This document shows, in pieces, positions 29,872-38,751 of a stretch of 64,000 nt of DNA. The stretch lies in NCBI RefSeq assembly GCF_002632485.1, contig NZ_NIBU01000002.1, positions 1-64,000 on the forward strand. Reading direction: 5' to 3'. The notes under the pieces are model-generated. The model saw only the letters and a program-made list of their open reading frames with translations. It ran no database searches and was not told the origin of the DNA. The translations under genes were made by a program, and so were the position numbers. The stretch is from Xenorhabdus innexi (GTDB taxonomy: Bacteria; Pseudomonadota; Gammaproteobacteria; Enterobacterales; Enterobacteriaceae). The stretch's first letter is position 1, and each line of letters starts with the position of its first letter.

Positions 29872-32850
29872 CTAAAATTGACTGGTAAGGCTGAGCTTAA
29901 AGGTTCTGCCCGGAGCAGGCATCATTGAGCGTGTCAGCGGATCAAGGTAATAGCGATCAGTTAAGTTAGTGCCGGTCAGCTCCATCGAAATGGCTGGGGT
30001 GATCTGGTAACTGATATAAGCATCAACGGTGAAAACGGAATTCCAGCGCATCGGGTTGTTGGAGATGCCTTTATAAGCATCCGGCAAAACATCCATCAGC
30101 CATTTTTCATCTTTGTTTTCTGCTCTGCTGTGGTATAGCATCCGGCTACCCAGCTCCAGTTTTTCATCAAACAGGCGTCCGCCGATCTTCAGGTTAGCTG
30201 AATATTTCGGCTGGATAGAGGTACGCAAATAACCGCCCGGAAAACCACCATCAATACATTGAGGGATATCATAACGATTTTGGGAGTCCATCCGTGCGAC
30301 TGAGTTATTGTCACAGACTTTGTTCTTCAGATTGTAGACAAAACCCATATCGGTAAAGAAAGCACCGTTGTCATAACGTGCCTGTAATTCCAGACCGGAC
30401 AGTTTTTGTTTATCCAGTTGGGAGAAATTATAGGTATTGTCCCGGTCGAACACATTTTCAACCACAGTGTTGTAATAGGAAAGTTTGATATCAGCATTGC
30501 GTTCCGCATTCACTAGCTGGCTGGCATCATAAACGAAACCTGTTTCTATGGTTTTGGCTCGTTCGGGTTTAAATTTTAACCCGATATAATTTTCTTTAAC
30601 GCCTGAAAAACCGACAGTATTTTCAAAAATGCTCGGCATTCTTACCGCTTCGGCATAACGGGTATAGATACGGAAGTTATCAGTGATATAGGCCGTTGCA
30701 GAGAATGTTGGTGCCCATGCATGATCTTTGCGTTTGGAAGCTGGAACCCAAGGGTCTCCGTCATAAGGAGACCGAATGCTATTCGCATTAATATCCATTC
30801 CATATTCATATTTATAAGTTTCTTTACCACTGACTGGGTCGATAACCCGCTCATTCATATCCACTTGGCCATTGAAATAAGGGTTTGTGTTTTTATTGAG
30901 CTGACCATTGCTGGAATTATAATCCCAAGTGAACTTTTCCTCGATCATGTCGACTCTTTGTCCATCACGTGAAGTTCTTTTTGTTGAATTTGGTGTAGGG
31001 TAACCTCTTAGTGCCTTAATTAATTCTTTCCTCTCTGCTATGGTCATTTCTGAGCGTTTTTTTTGCTGCTTTATATAATCCTTTCTTTTCCGAATCATAT
31101 CCGCCTCTGTTTCGGTCAGCGTCCGCCAGTAACTCATTTCATGCCCGGTTATATCTCCTGTTTTTTTATAACTCTCATCTTTTGCTGCACGGCGTTCATT
31201 GAGAAAATTATCTTGTGACCAATAGGAAACTCGTTTAGCACCTGCACCTAATGCCAGCCATGAAACAGGGCGCCAGTCAAAATTAAAGGCGAGGTTGACT
31301 TCTTGACGTTGTCCTTTTCTGGCTGGGGACAGAAAGAAATACAAATTATCAATATTGTTGATGTCATCATTGGAACCTAAATATTCACGTTGGAAATTTC
31401 CCATTAAGGTCAGATCCAAATTGCGGGTCAATTCAAATTTATTGGAGATATCTATGCCCCAGCGATTGTTTTGGGAATGGGTAGCGGCGGTATTGATCAA
31501 AGTGCCATCTATACTAGTGTTTCTGCTTTTACCCTCTTCCCAATAATAGTCTCTGGTAATCGGGCTGCGGGGATATCCACCTGCTGTATTGGTATTGCTG
31601 GTTGTACGGGTCGTCCATAAGTTCATATCAAAATCGATATAGCGATTTTCAGTGGGATGCCATTTATAAGTTATATTGGCAGCCTGTTGACGGGAGTTCG
31701 CCAGAGGCCATTGGGGAACCACGTTATCACCGACGGTCACCATTGCCAGTCTTGAAGGCATAATATCGCCGAACTGCATACGGGTATTGCGAAAGCCAAA
31801 TTGTAGTGCCTGATCTTCACTGAAGTGCCAGGTATTTTTAATTAGTATTGATTGCATTTCACTGGAAGTATTGGGAACTTCATTACCGGGGCGGTAGATA
31901 CGGGCAGCAAAAGGCAGGTAAGGATCTAAGCTCGTTTTAGGCTTAGTCATCAGGCTTACATCATTTCCTGTAATTGCTTCATCATAACGGTGTGATCCGC
32001 CTTTGCCGGCAAAATAATTACCTTTGTGGCGGTATGCATAGGCCAGCATCAGGTCAAAATATTCCTGCCGTGTACCTACAGCAATGCGGAAGGCATTATC
32101 TTTGAAACCAAACAGTTTATTATCTTTTGAAGAATGTGGGGTGATTGTTAGCGCTGGATCAGTTTCAATCCCATTATGGGTAAAGTTGGGGATATCGCGG
32201 TAATCTTTTCCCAGCTCCAGAGAAGGGGTACGTTCCTTGACTGAATTACTGCTGGTTTCCAGTTTAGTATTGATGCCAAACGTTTCACCTTCTGGCACCA
32301 CATCATTAATATTTAAGGTTTTGATGGAGACGGCACCACCAACTGAGCCTTTAATCCTGCGATTCAGGGAAGGGCCTTTCTCAATTTCAATACTGCTGAT
32401 TAAGTTAGGATCAAGATAGTTGCGGTTATTGGCACCATTGTAACCCCGCCCAACGGTAATGGCCTGTTCTGTACCGTCAATAGTGACGGGAACTCGTCCC
32501 TGCCCCTGAATACCACGGATATTGACATCCAGAGCACCACTATTGCGAGCATCACCACTATATACGCCAACAGCACCTTTGAGTACATCAGCAGGGGATG
32601 CACCTTTGTAGCGTTCTATCTCTTTTTTACCAATATAAATAGTGGAGATATCTTTGTCATAAACCGCATCGTAACCGGCTTCATCTTTGTCTCGGTTATC
32701 TGTCACCCGGATTTTACCTAAATCAGCCTTGCCGTCAGGTGTTGTAGCGGTAGGTTTAGGTTCAGCAAACAAAGGCGGCGCTGCCAGTGCAAATGCCAGT
32801 GACAGTGCTATTGTGATGGGAGTTAGCCCGGTCTTAATTTGAGATGCCAT
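29872..32850 (-). CDS. TonB-dependent outer-membrane receptor (hemophore/haem type)
   Basis: 992 residues with a signal peptide (residues 1-29, ending LFAEP). The plug domain is at about 45-175, with SPADVLKGAVGVYSGDARNS and VNIRGIQGQGRVPVTIDG. A 22-strand barrel follows and ends in the aromatic TFKLSLTSQF. Its size and the YYLDPLTRSMMPAPGRTF end resemble TbpA/HpuB-type haem and host-protein receptors. It lies in one transcription unit with a Slam exporter and a secreted hemophore, so it most likely recovers haem from that hemophore. There is a good AGGA RBS. Confidence 0.88.
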   Translation of the reverse strand: MASQIKTGLTPITIALSLAFALAAPPLFAEPKPTATTPDGKADLGKIRVTDNRDKDEAGYDAVYDKDISTIYIGKKEIERYKGASPADVLKGAVGVYSGDARNSGALDVNIRGIQGQGRVPVTIDGTEQAITVGRGYNGANNRNYLDPNLISSIEIEKGPSLNRRIKGSVGGAVSIKTLNINDVVPEGETFGINTKLETSSNSVKERTPSLELGKDYRDIPNFTHNGIETDPALTITPHSSKDNKLFGFKDNAFRIAVGTRQEYFDLMLAYAYRHKGNYFAGKGGSHRYDEAITGNDVSLMTKPKTSLDPYLPFAARIYRPGNEVPNTSSEMQSILIKNTWHFSEDQALQFGFRNTRMQFGDIMPSRLAMVTVGDNVVPQWPLANSRQQAANITYKWHPTENRYIDFDMNLWTTRTTSNTNTAGGYPRSPITRDYYWEEGKSRNTSIDGTLINTAATHSQNNRWGIDISNKFELTRNLDLTLMGNFQREYLGSNDDINNIDNLYFFLSPARKGQRQEVNLAFNFDWRPVSWLALGAGAKRVSYWSQDNFLNERRAAKDESYKKTGDITGHEMSYWRTLTETEADMIRKRKDYIKQQKKRSEMTIAERKELIKALRGYPTPNSTKRTSRDGQRVDMIEEKFTWDYNSSNGQLNKNTNPYFNGQVDMNERVIDPVSGKETYKYEYGMDINANSIRSPYDGDPWVPASKRKDHAWAPTFSATAYITDNFRIYTRYAEAVRMPSIFENTVGFSGVKENYIGLKFKPERAKTIETGFVYDASQLVNAERNADIKLSYYNTVVENVFDRDNTYNFSQLDKQKLSGLELQARYDNGAFFTDMGFVYNLKNKVCDNNSVARMDSQNRYDIPQCIDGGFPGGYLRTSIQPKYSANLKIGGRLFDEKLELGSRMLYHSRAENKDEKWLMDVLPDAYKGISNNPMRWNSVFTVDAYISYQITPAISMELTGTNLTDRYYLDPLTRSMMPAPGRTFKLSLTSQF

Positions 32851-32904
32851 GGATATTCCTTGCCTCAGTTATCATCACACAAATAAAAAATCATCTGATT
32901 TTGA

Positions 32905-34380
32905 TTAAAAAAACGTTTCTAGCCTGAGCAGCACTTCATTTTTGTTATAGCTGTACATCCAATTCACATTGCTATGATTGCGCCGATGGCGGAAAGTCAT
33001 TGAAGGAGTCATGCCCAATATTTCAGCGGCAGGGATTTTGATCGTTGCTGTGTAGATTTGCTCCCGATCCTGCCGTCTGGCATTAAGCATTGGGCTGTAA
33101 GCACCAAAATGCCGATCACGCAGGGTGGCAGACAGAAAACCGTTAACACCGTGATAGATTTGTCCACCAAAACCAGCCTTGACTCCCCATTGTTGATAAC
33201 GATCTACGGAGTACTGGTCGTTGCCCCGATAAGTCCAGTCACCTCCACCAAACAGAGCAAAATCTTTGTTGATAGCGTGAGATAAACTAAGGAATGCAGA
33301 GGTCAATTCACCGTCTTTTCTGCGGTCATTGTGCTGATGGCGTAGTTGCTTATGTTCAAGCTCAGTATTGAGGGAAGTTTGAGCCGTCATATCCCATCGC
33401 CATTCTGTTTTGATCCCGGTTGCATGGTACAAGCGATCACCGGCAAGCTGTTTATATTCAAACAACGGGCTGAAGGAGATATCGTGGCTCTTGCTTTTAT
33501 AACGGTAACCACTGGTTAGTTGGAGAGTATTTTCATTGCCATCCTGATAATTACGGTAGTTTTCACCATAAATCAGTCCACGGACAGAAATTCCGTGATG
33601 ACCGGAAAGTTGATAATGTCGGCTTAATGTAGCGTCATAAGACATGCCCCACGCTTTGGCGGCTTTTGGTATTTGGCGTTTAACTATTCTTCCGTCAGGA
33701 GTAAAGCCCAGAAGGGTAATTTCCTGATCAGAAGACATATTTACATTGTCGTTATAGGAGTAACCCGCAGAGAATGAACCACGCCAGCTATTTCTCAGCT
33801 CTACTGCTTTCAGGTAGCTGTTACTGTTCTTCAAAATTGCTTCAGGTAATTGTTTTTTTTCACTCAACTCTGAAAACAGGTGTTCGGCTTCCCGGTTTTT
33901 ATGATCTTCAAAATAGACCCGGGCTAGCTCCAGCTTGATGCGGGGAAAATCCGGCTGTTGGTTCAGAACTTGTTGATAATGGTAAGCTGCGAGATCAAGC
34001 TCTCCATCTAAGCGAGCCAGCCCACCCTGTGCGAAATTGACCAGCATCCCATCATGCTCGGGCAACTTTTGATAGGCCGCCAGAAAACGTCTGACATCCG
34101 GCCATTGCTGATGATTGATTGCAAGAAAGAGCGCAAAACCGATATCGTCCAGATTATTATCCACCTGAAGTTTTTGCCCGTTAATGATAATCAGTGAAGC
34201 CTCATTGTTGGGAAAAACAGGTTCAGGCGTAATCAGGTTGTTTTCATTTTCTTGTTGGTTATGTTGTGCTTCCCGCCAGATTTTGCGTGAAGTATCTTCG
34301 TCATTTGCGTAAGTGGATAGAGAAAAGCATAAGGCTATCAATGCTGTTAATAATATGTGTGTTTTTCTATTGTCAGACAT
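32905..34380 (-). CDS. hrpB: Slam-type outer-membrane exporter (surface lipoprotein assembly modifier, DUF560)
   Basis: 491 residues from the ATG at 34380; a TTG start 6 codons upstream is less likely. A signal peptide (ILLTALIALCFSLSTYA) is followed by an N-terminal TPR-like helical domain (residues about 60-200, with LARLDGELDLAAYHYQQVL and KLELARVYFED). The C-terminal part is a 14-strand barrel beginning near WRGSFSAGYSYNDNVN and ending LLRLETFF. Such proteins move hemophores or surface lipoproteins across the outer membrane (type XI-like secretion). The neighbour upstream encodes the expected cargo. The symbol follows the X. nematophila hrp locus from memory. Confidence 0.85.
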   Translation of the reverse strand: MSDNRKTHILLTALIALCFSLSTYANDEDTSRKIWREAQHNQQENENNLITPEPVFPNNEASLIIINGQKLQVDNNLDDIGFALFLAINHQQWPDVRRFLAAYQKLPEHDGMLVNFAQGGLARLDGELDLAAYHYQQVLNQQPDFPRIKLELARVYFEDHKNREAEHLFSELSEKKQLPEAILKNSNSYLKAVELRNSWRGSFSAGYSYNDNVNMSSDQEITLLGFTPDGRIVKRQIPKAAKAWGMSYDATLSRHYQLSGHHGISVRGLIYGENYRNYQDGNENTLQLTSGYRYKSKSHDISFSPLFEYKQLAGDRLYHATGIKTEWRWDMTAQTSLNTELEHKQLRHQHNDRRKDGELTSAFLSLSHAINKDFALFGGGDWTYRGNDQYSVDRYQQWGVKAGFGGQIYHGVNGFLSATLRDRHFGAYSPMLNARRQDREQIYTATIKIPAAEILGMTPSMTFRHRRNHSNVNWMYSYNKNEVLLRLETFF

Positions 34381-34412
34381 CGCAAAACCAGCCCACAAGG
34401 CCTACGTTATTA

Positions 34413-34459
34413 GAAATAAAAACAGAGAACAGTGCTAAAAAAGTGAGCACTGTTCTCTG
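34413..34459 (-). terminator. Strong intrinsic terminator between the hemophore and Slam genes
   Basis: A 14-bp perfect stem, CAGAGAACAGTGCT at 34423-34436 and AGCACTGTTCTCTG at 34446-34459, with a 9-nt loop. On the minus strand it is followed by a T-rich tail (complement of 34413-34422). It sits 13 bp after the hemophore stop and before the Slam gene, so it should cut most transcripts after the hemophore and let a fraction through. Confidence 0.85.
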
Positions 34460-34471
34460 AAAAATTAGCAA

Positions 34472-35203
34472 TTACTGTTTAGAGCCACCGAAAGCGGTGT
34501 CTTTGGAGCTATCATCATCAAATCTGGCATAGCCAGCCAGACTTGATGCATTATCACCAAAGAAGTGGCCTTCTGTTGTACCGATAAGATTGCCAATACT
34601 GGCATCACCCTCAAAACTTGCATCAGCATAAATGTCGGCGTCGATATTTACTGTCATAGCAGCATTTGCCATGGAACCAATAAGCGTTTTCTCACCAAAG
34701 TCTGCGGTAAATGTACCGGATAGCGCATTACTGCCGCTGTATTGGTTAACTCCGGTCACGGTATAGGTGGCTGTGCCATCGGTTGGAATATTGGTGGTAA
34801 TATCTTTACCTGCGTAATAAACCGTATGAGTTGGGTCATTTGCCTGACCAGTCTGAGACCACTCCCCAAAGTAAACTTCTTCATTAGCGACTTTACTGAA
34901 ATGGAATGATCCCATGCCGCCGTGAGCTCTTACCATTGGGATATTATGAATACCATTACCATCAGCAGGAGCCATACGGGTCAGGCCAGAAAATCCGGTG
35001 ATTAGTCCGTTATAAACGGAACTAACACCGATACCCGGTTCACCGCCAGCACCACCATGAGGGCCTGAACCAACTTGGGTTGGGCCAACCTGAACGTATG
35101 ATGGTGAGCTTACTTGACTCTGACCAAATCCTACTTCTGCCTGAGCCTGTGCCATAAATCCTAAAGCGCCCAAAACGGCGACTAGTACATTAATTTTTTT
35201 CAT
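34472..35203 (-). CDS. hrpC: Secreted hemophore, hemophilin (HrpC/HphA) family
   Basis: 243 residues from the ATG at 35203 with RBS GAGGATAAC; an upstream in-frame ATG is unlikely. A signal peptide (INVLVAVLGALGFMAQAQA) is followed by no lipobox cysteine, so the protein is released. The N-terminal glycine-rich part (GPHGGAGGEPGIGVSSVYNG) is the presumed haem-binding region. The C-terminal part is a small TbpB-like beta barrel ending GHFFGDNASSLAGYARF, then FGGSKQ, the region by which Slam recognises its cargo. It probably takes haem from the host and hands it to the adjacent receptor. Confidence 0.82.
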   Translation of the reverse strand: MKKINVLVAVLGALGFMAQAQAEVGFGQSQVSSPSYVQVGPTQVGSGPHGGAGGEPGIGVSSVYNGLITGFSGLTRMAPADGNGIHNIPMVRAHGGMGSFHFSKVANEEVYFGEWSQTGQANDPTHTVYYAGKDITTNIPTDGTATYTVTGVNQYSGSNALSGTFTADFGEKTLIGSMANAAMTVNIDADIYADASFEGDASIGNLIGTTEGHFFGDNASSLAGYARFDDDSSKDTAFGGSKQ

Positions 35204-35293
35204 TGTTATCCTCATTTGGAGTGAGTAATCCCTCATCACTCAATCATAAAAATGACCTGATTTATTGCGCGAAAGGAATGTACATTCTTCAAA

Positions 35294-35318
35294 TGATAAT
35301 GTAAATGATAATTATTTT
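35294..35318 (-). promoter_or_regulatory. Fur-box-like operator upstream of the hemophore locus
   Basis: Two GATAAT hexamers (35294-35299 and 35308-35313), the second followed by TATTTTT, resemble the Fur consensus of repeated GATAAT ending ATTATC. The site lies about 90 bp upstream of the hemophore start, where iron repression of a haem-uptake operon is expected. The rest of 35320-35602 is A+T-rich with no gene. Confidence 0.55.
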
Positions 35319-35602
35319 TGTTTGTGATTTATTTTGTTGTGTTTTTAATCCGAAATTATCTCAATTAACTGTATTAAAATGATTTTAATTTTTGATGAGG
35401 AGAGGTTTAATTCTGTGTTTTTTTTGAAAATGTGATGGGATTAAACTTAATAACTTACTCTGGTTGTGTTGTTAATGGTGTCTTTTTGACTAAGAAAAAG
35501 TATTTATTTCACTTAGTCAATTCATTAGTTTTTTATATGTATTGTTTTTATTTCAATAATTATTTTTATGGAAAATATCTGCACGGGAGCAAATGATTTT
35601 GA

Positions 35603-36424
35603 TTAATCCGTTAAGCGCTGAGGATGCGTATATACTGTTGCTCGTCCGGGTTTACAAAAACCCACCAGTGTCAGATTACATTTTTCTGCTACTTCGATTG
35701 CCAATGAAGTCGCGGCAGAAACGGCAAATAATATTTCCACGCCACAATTAGCCGATTTTTGCACCATTTCATAACTGGCGCGGCTGGAAACCAAAACAGC
35801 ACCCTGTTGCCAGTCTGTTTTTGAGCGCATTCCCAGCAACTTATCCAGCGCGACATGGCGACCTACGTCTTCACATCCACCAAGTAAATTCCCATCCGTA
35901 TCAATCCAGCCTGCGGCATGCGTACAGCCTGTTAATGAGCCGATGTCTTGCAAACGGGATAATTGTGAGAGTGCCTGATCCAGACACGTTAATGAAAAAG
36001 TGTGTGTAAAAGGCAGAGGAGTGATTGGACGGAAGATTTCTGATATCTGTTCAGTGCCGCAAATACCACAACCAGTTCTGCCTGCCATACTGCGTCGGCG
36101 TGCTTTCAGTTCAGTAAAACGGCGGCTGGAGAGTTCGATATGGAGTTCAATTCCACCGTGACAACTGGTTGCTGTGTCAATATCACGAATTTCCTGAGGA
36201 GAAGTGATAATCCCTTCAGAGAGAGAAAACCCGATTGCGAAATTCTCCAGATCCTTTGGGCTGGCCATCATGACAACATGAGAAATACCGTTATAGACTA
36301 AAGCCACTGGTACTTCTTCAGCGACCCAATCCACCTTAAGAGTGTGCAGATGATGTTTTTGTCGTACATCGATGCGGGTAGTACCATTGGTTGCTTGCTG
36401 ATTTTCTGACCTTTTGTTATCCAT
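35603..36424 (-). CDS. fdhD: Formate dehydrogenase accessory sulfurtransferase FdhD
   Basis: 273 residues with the CGICG motif (Cys119 and Cys122, the sulfur-carrying pair), [11 protein letters not shown] near the N-terminus, and [15 protein letters not shown] and [12 protein letters not shown] in the C-terminal half. It passes sulfur from IscS to the molybdenum cofactor of formate dehydrogenases. No formate dehydrogenase gene is in the window. An ERIC lies 28 bp upstream of the start and would form part of its leader. Confidence 0.94.
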   Translation of the reverse strand: MDNKRSENQQATNGTTRIDVRQKHHLHTLKVDWVAEEVPVALVYNGISHVVMMASPKDLENFAIGFSLSEGIITSPQEIRDIDTATSCHGGIELHIELSSRRFTELKARRRSMAGRTGCGICGTEQISEIFRPITPLPFTHTFSLTCLDQALSQLSRLQDIGSLTGCTHAAGWIDTDGNLLGGCEDVGRHVALDKLLGMRSKTDWQQGAVLVSSRASYEMVQKSANCGVEILFAVSAATSLAIEVAEKCNLTLVGFCKPGRATVYTHPQRLTD

Positions 36425-36452
36425 TTGTCTGATTCTCTATCGGTTTCACTGC

Positions 36453-36579
36453 TATACACTTCGTCTTTCAAGCGGCTTCTTTGTTGGCTACGCTCGCTCA
36501 CCCCGGTCACATAGTTATCTATGTTCCCGAGGATTTACTCCCTTGCCGCCGCGATGCATCTTGAAATCCATTGTGTATA
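36453..36579 (-). repeat. ERIC element (127 bp)
   Basis: A full-length copy in the opposite orientation to the one at 26316. It begins TATACACTTCGTCTTTCAAG, has GCTCACCCCGGTCACATAG and GAGGATTTACTCCC in the centre, and ends TTGAAATCCATTGTGTATA. It is located just upstream of fdhD. Confidence 0.92.
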
Positions 36580-37074
36580 ATACCATTGCCAAGTTTACAT
36601 TATTTCTCTGTGAATGACTCCATTCTGATAATGGAGCCGATACATAAGTAAATTCCATTTATAAAAAATATAGCTCAGGTATTAAATTAAATGCCGGGGT
36701 TTTATTTTATGTGTTTTTATATGTCATAAAATAATCCCGATTAACATAAATTATATTTTACTTAAATTGTAAATTATGAATTAAATAATTTATGTTTCTC
36801 TTTTATATTTTTTAATGCATTGTTTTTAATTATTCTTATAATAATTATTTTATTGTTTTTAATAATTATTATATATACTTGTTGGTTGTGATGATATGAT
36901 TTTTAATGTTTTTTTGTTTAAATTTAATAGTTTTAAGTAATTAATTGAATTTAAATTACCCCTACTTAAATAAAAATGAATTCATATTGAGAAAATAATA
37001 TTGGATGTCCGTTTAAAAGGATAGTTTTAGCGGTATCAAACACTTCTTCTTTCTATTAATGAAAGGTGATTTAA
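36580..37074. other. A+T-rich control region upstream of the cycloserine-like operon
   Basis: About 495 bp of extremely A+T-rich DNA, with many TAATTATT-type runs between 36770 and 36960, between fdhD (minus) and the four-gene operon (plus). No gene is seen. Such DNA is a likely H-NS-type silencing target and should hold the operon promoter, which I cannot fix precisely. An AGGTGA site precedes the GTG start at 37075. Confidence 0.45.
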
Positions 37075-37833
37075 GTGAATATATTAGATAAAGAATCAGG
37101 TATTACAAAATTAATCTCACAATCACAAGTTAATGAAAGTGAAAAAGACTGGCATCATACAGTCTTGAGTGATGTAGGGTTTAGGCTTGATCATATTGAT
37201 TTTCCCTGTGTCTTCTCAAAGAGAGCCTTTAAAAAAAAGTTAATAAAATTTATCTTCGTGGAGAACGTAGAGGCAAGTGGCATTCAGCATTTAGCTGAAG
37301 GGCTTAAGGATTATGTTGAACTCTCGAAGAACTGGAATGGCGATCTAAATACAGCATATCCACTGATTGTTGCATTCTCACTAGAAGCTATAAATGCTCA
37401 ATCTGTCAGTGATTATCACTCTTTTGGCTGGGAAGTCCTTCAAAAATTACACGAAATAGATCCTGAACCCTGGTCGGAAGGTGTCAGCACAGATCCTAAT
37501 TCTCCTGCATGGTGTATGTGTTTTGATGGTATGCAATTATTCTGCAATATGAGTAGTCCTGCGAATAAATTTCGCCGGAGCCGAAATCTTGGTAAGCATT
37601 TTATTATGGTCATCAATCCACGCGAGCGCTTTGATATTGTTGCCGGTAATACACCTGATGGTCGTAAGATCCGCACAAATATCCGTAATCGTATTGATAA
37701 ATATGATGAGATTCCCCGCTCTTTGCAGCTTGGTACTTATGGTACAGAAGCTCTTGAATGGCAGCAGTACGGCCTGCTGGATGAAAATGTGAAGAGAGAG
37801 GATAAGTGTCCGTTTATGTTCAAGAAAAAATGA
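37075..37833 (+). CDS. YqcI/YcgG (GntA/DcsA-like) haem-dependent N-hydroxylase
   Basis: 252 residues from a GTG preceded by AGGTGA. It belongs to the YqcI/YcgG family: FPCVFSKRAFKKK near the N-terminus, NTAYPLIVAFS, then WCMCFDGMQLFCNMSSPANKF, HFIMVINPRERFDIV and the conserved CPF near the end. The family includes GntA and, as far as I recall, DcsA, which hydroxylates L-arginine to N-omega-hydroxyarginine in D-cycloserine biosynthesis. The next three genes encode counterparts of DcsB, DcsD and DcsG, which supports the same role. It is the first gene of the operon. Confidence 0.82.
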   Translation: MNILDKESGITKLISQSQVNESEKDWHHTVLSDVGFRLDHIDFPCVFSKRAFKKKLIKFIFVENVEASGIQHLAEGLKDYVELSKNWNGDLNTAYPLIVAFSLEAINAQSVSDYHSFGWEVLQKLHEIDPEPWSEGVSTDPNSPAWCMCFDGMQLFCNMSSPANKFRRSRNLGKHFIMVINPRERFDIVAGNTPDGRKIRTNIRNRIDKYDEIPRSLQLGTYGTEALEWQQYGLLDENVKREDKCPFMFKKK

Positions 37834-37914
37834 AGCCAGCATATTTTTTTATGTGTTATGACCGAAGGTTAACCTGAAGTTTTTTATTGATAATAATGAA
37901 AAGGAAATTGTTCC

Positions 37915-38736
37915 ATGATTGATCTTATCGTTTCTCAGGGTCGCATAGCTGACAGGGCAGCACGAATGATTGAAGGTGCTGCTCGTACCGCTGAGGCGTT
38001 AAAAAAACACTATGGCATCCGGGGGAATTTTATTGGAAATAGCTCCCCTCCTGCGAACGATGACTGGAGTATCAGCCTTCCTCAAGCCCATGAAACACTT
38101 GTTGAATTGCGTCAGGCAATTGAAGCAAGTATTAAAGGGGAAAAACGGACGCTCATGCTCGCCAATACCTGTTCTGCGAGTCTTGCTTCATTGCCGGTTG
38201 TTGCACGGGAACACCCGGAAGCGGTCGTGCTTTGGATTGATGCACATGGTGATTTCAATACACCGGAGACAACAGAGTCAGGCTACCTTGGTGGTATGGT
38301 GCTTGCTGCCGCCTGCGGTCTCTGGGATAGCGGGCATGGTTCCGGTTTACGTCCTGAACAAATTATTCTGGTCGGTGCCCGCGATATAGATCAACCTGAA
38401 CATGAGCTTTTGCAGAAATACGGTGTCCGGATTATTCCACCCGCAGAGGCAACACCTGAAAATATTCTGAAAGCAGTGAATGGTTCTCCGGTCTGGCTCC
38501 ATATTGACTGGGATGTACTTGAACCCGGTTTTTTACCGGCGGATTACTCAGTACCGGATGGTATGTTGCCATCACAAATTCAGGCAATATTTGAAGCAAT
38601 GCCTTTGGAGCAGATTCTGGGTATCGAACTGGCAGAATTTAATGCTTCCACTGATGAGGAAAAGAACGAAAAGGCGCTTTCAATTATTCTCGATATTGTT
38701 GCTCCTGTATTTAGAACAGCAGCAGAAGCTAAATAA
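37915..38736 (+). CDS. dcsB: Arginase-family N-omega-hydroxyarginine hydrolase (DcsB-like)
   Basis: 273 residues of the ureohydrolase fold. The metal-binding WIDAHGDFNTP (Asp109, His111, Asp113) and HIDWDVLEPGF (Asp198, Asp200) are intact. The usual first ligand motif GGDHS is replaced by NTCSASL with Cys86. A cysteine ligand at exactly this place is, from memory, the hallmark of DcsB, which splits hydroxyarginine into hydroxyurea and ornithine. It lies 81 bp after the hydroxylase gene and 15 bp before the synthase gene. Confidence 0.85.
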   Translation: MIDLIVSQGRIADRAARMIEGAARTAEALKKHYGIRGNFIGNSSPPANDDWSISLPQAHETLVELRQAIEASIKGEKRTLMLANTCSASLASLPVVAREHPEAVVLWIDAHGDFNTPETTESGYLGGMVLAAACGLWDSGHGSGLRPEQIILVGARDIDQPEHELLQKYGVRIIPPAEATPENILKAVNGSPVWLHIDWDVLEPGFLPADYSVPDGMLPSQIQAIFEAMPLEQILGIELAEFNASTDEEKNEKALSIILDIVAPVFRTAAEAK

Positions 38737-38751
38737 CAGGAAACAATTTTT

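Noticed and set aside
36770-36960. Repeated TAATTATT tracts considered as a CRISPR or tandem-repeat array
   Set aside because: No regular repeat-spacer period; simply very A+T-rich DNA.
37440-38389. Secondary frames within the cycloserine-like operon
   Set aside because: They are shadows of the hydroxylase and hydrolase genes, which have clear family matches.
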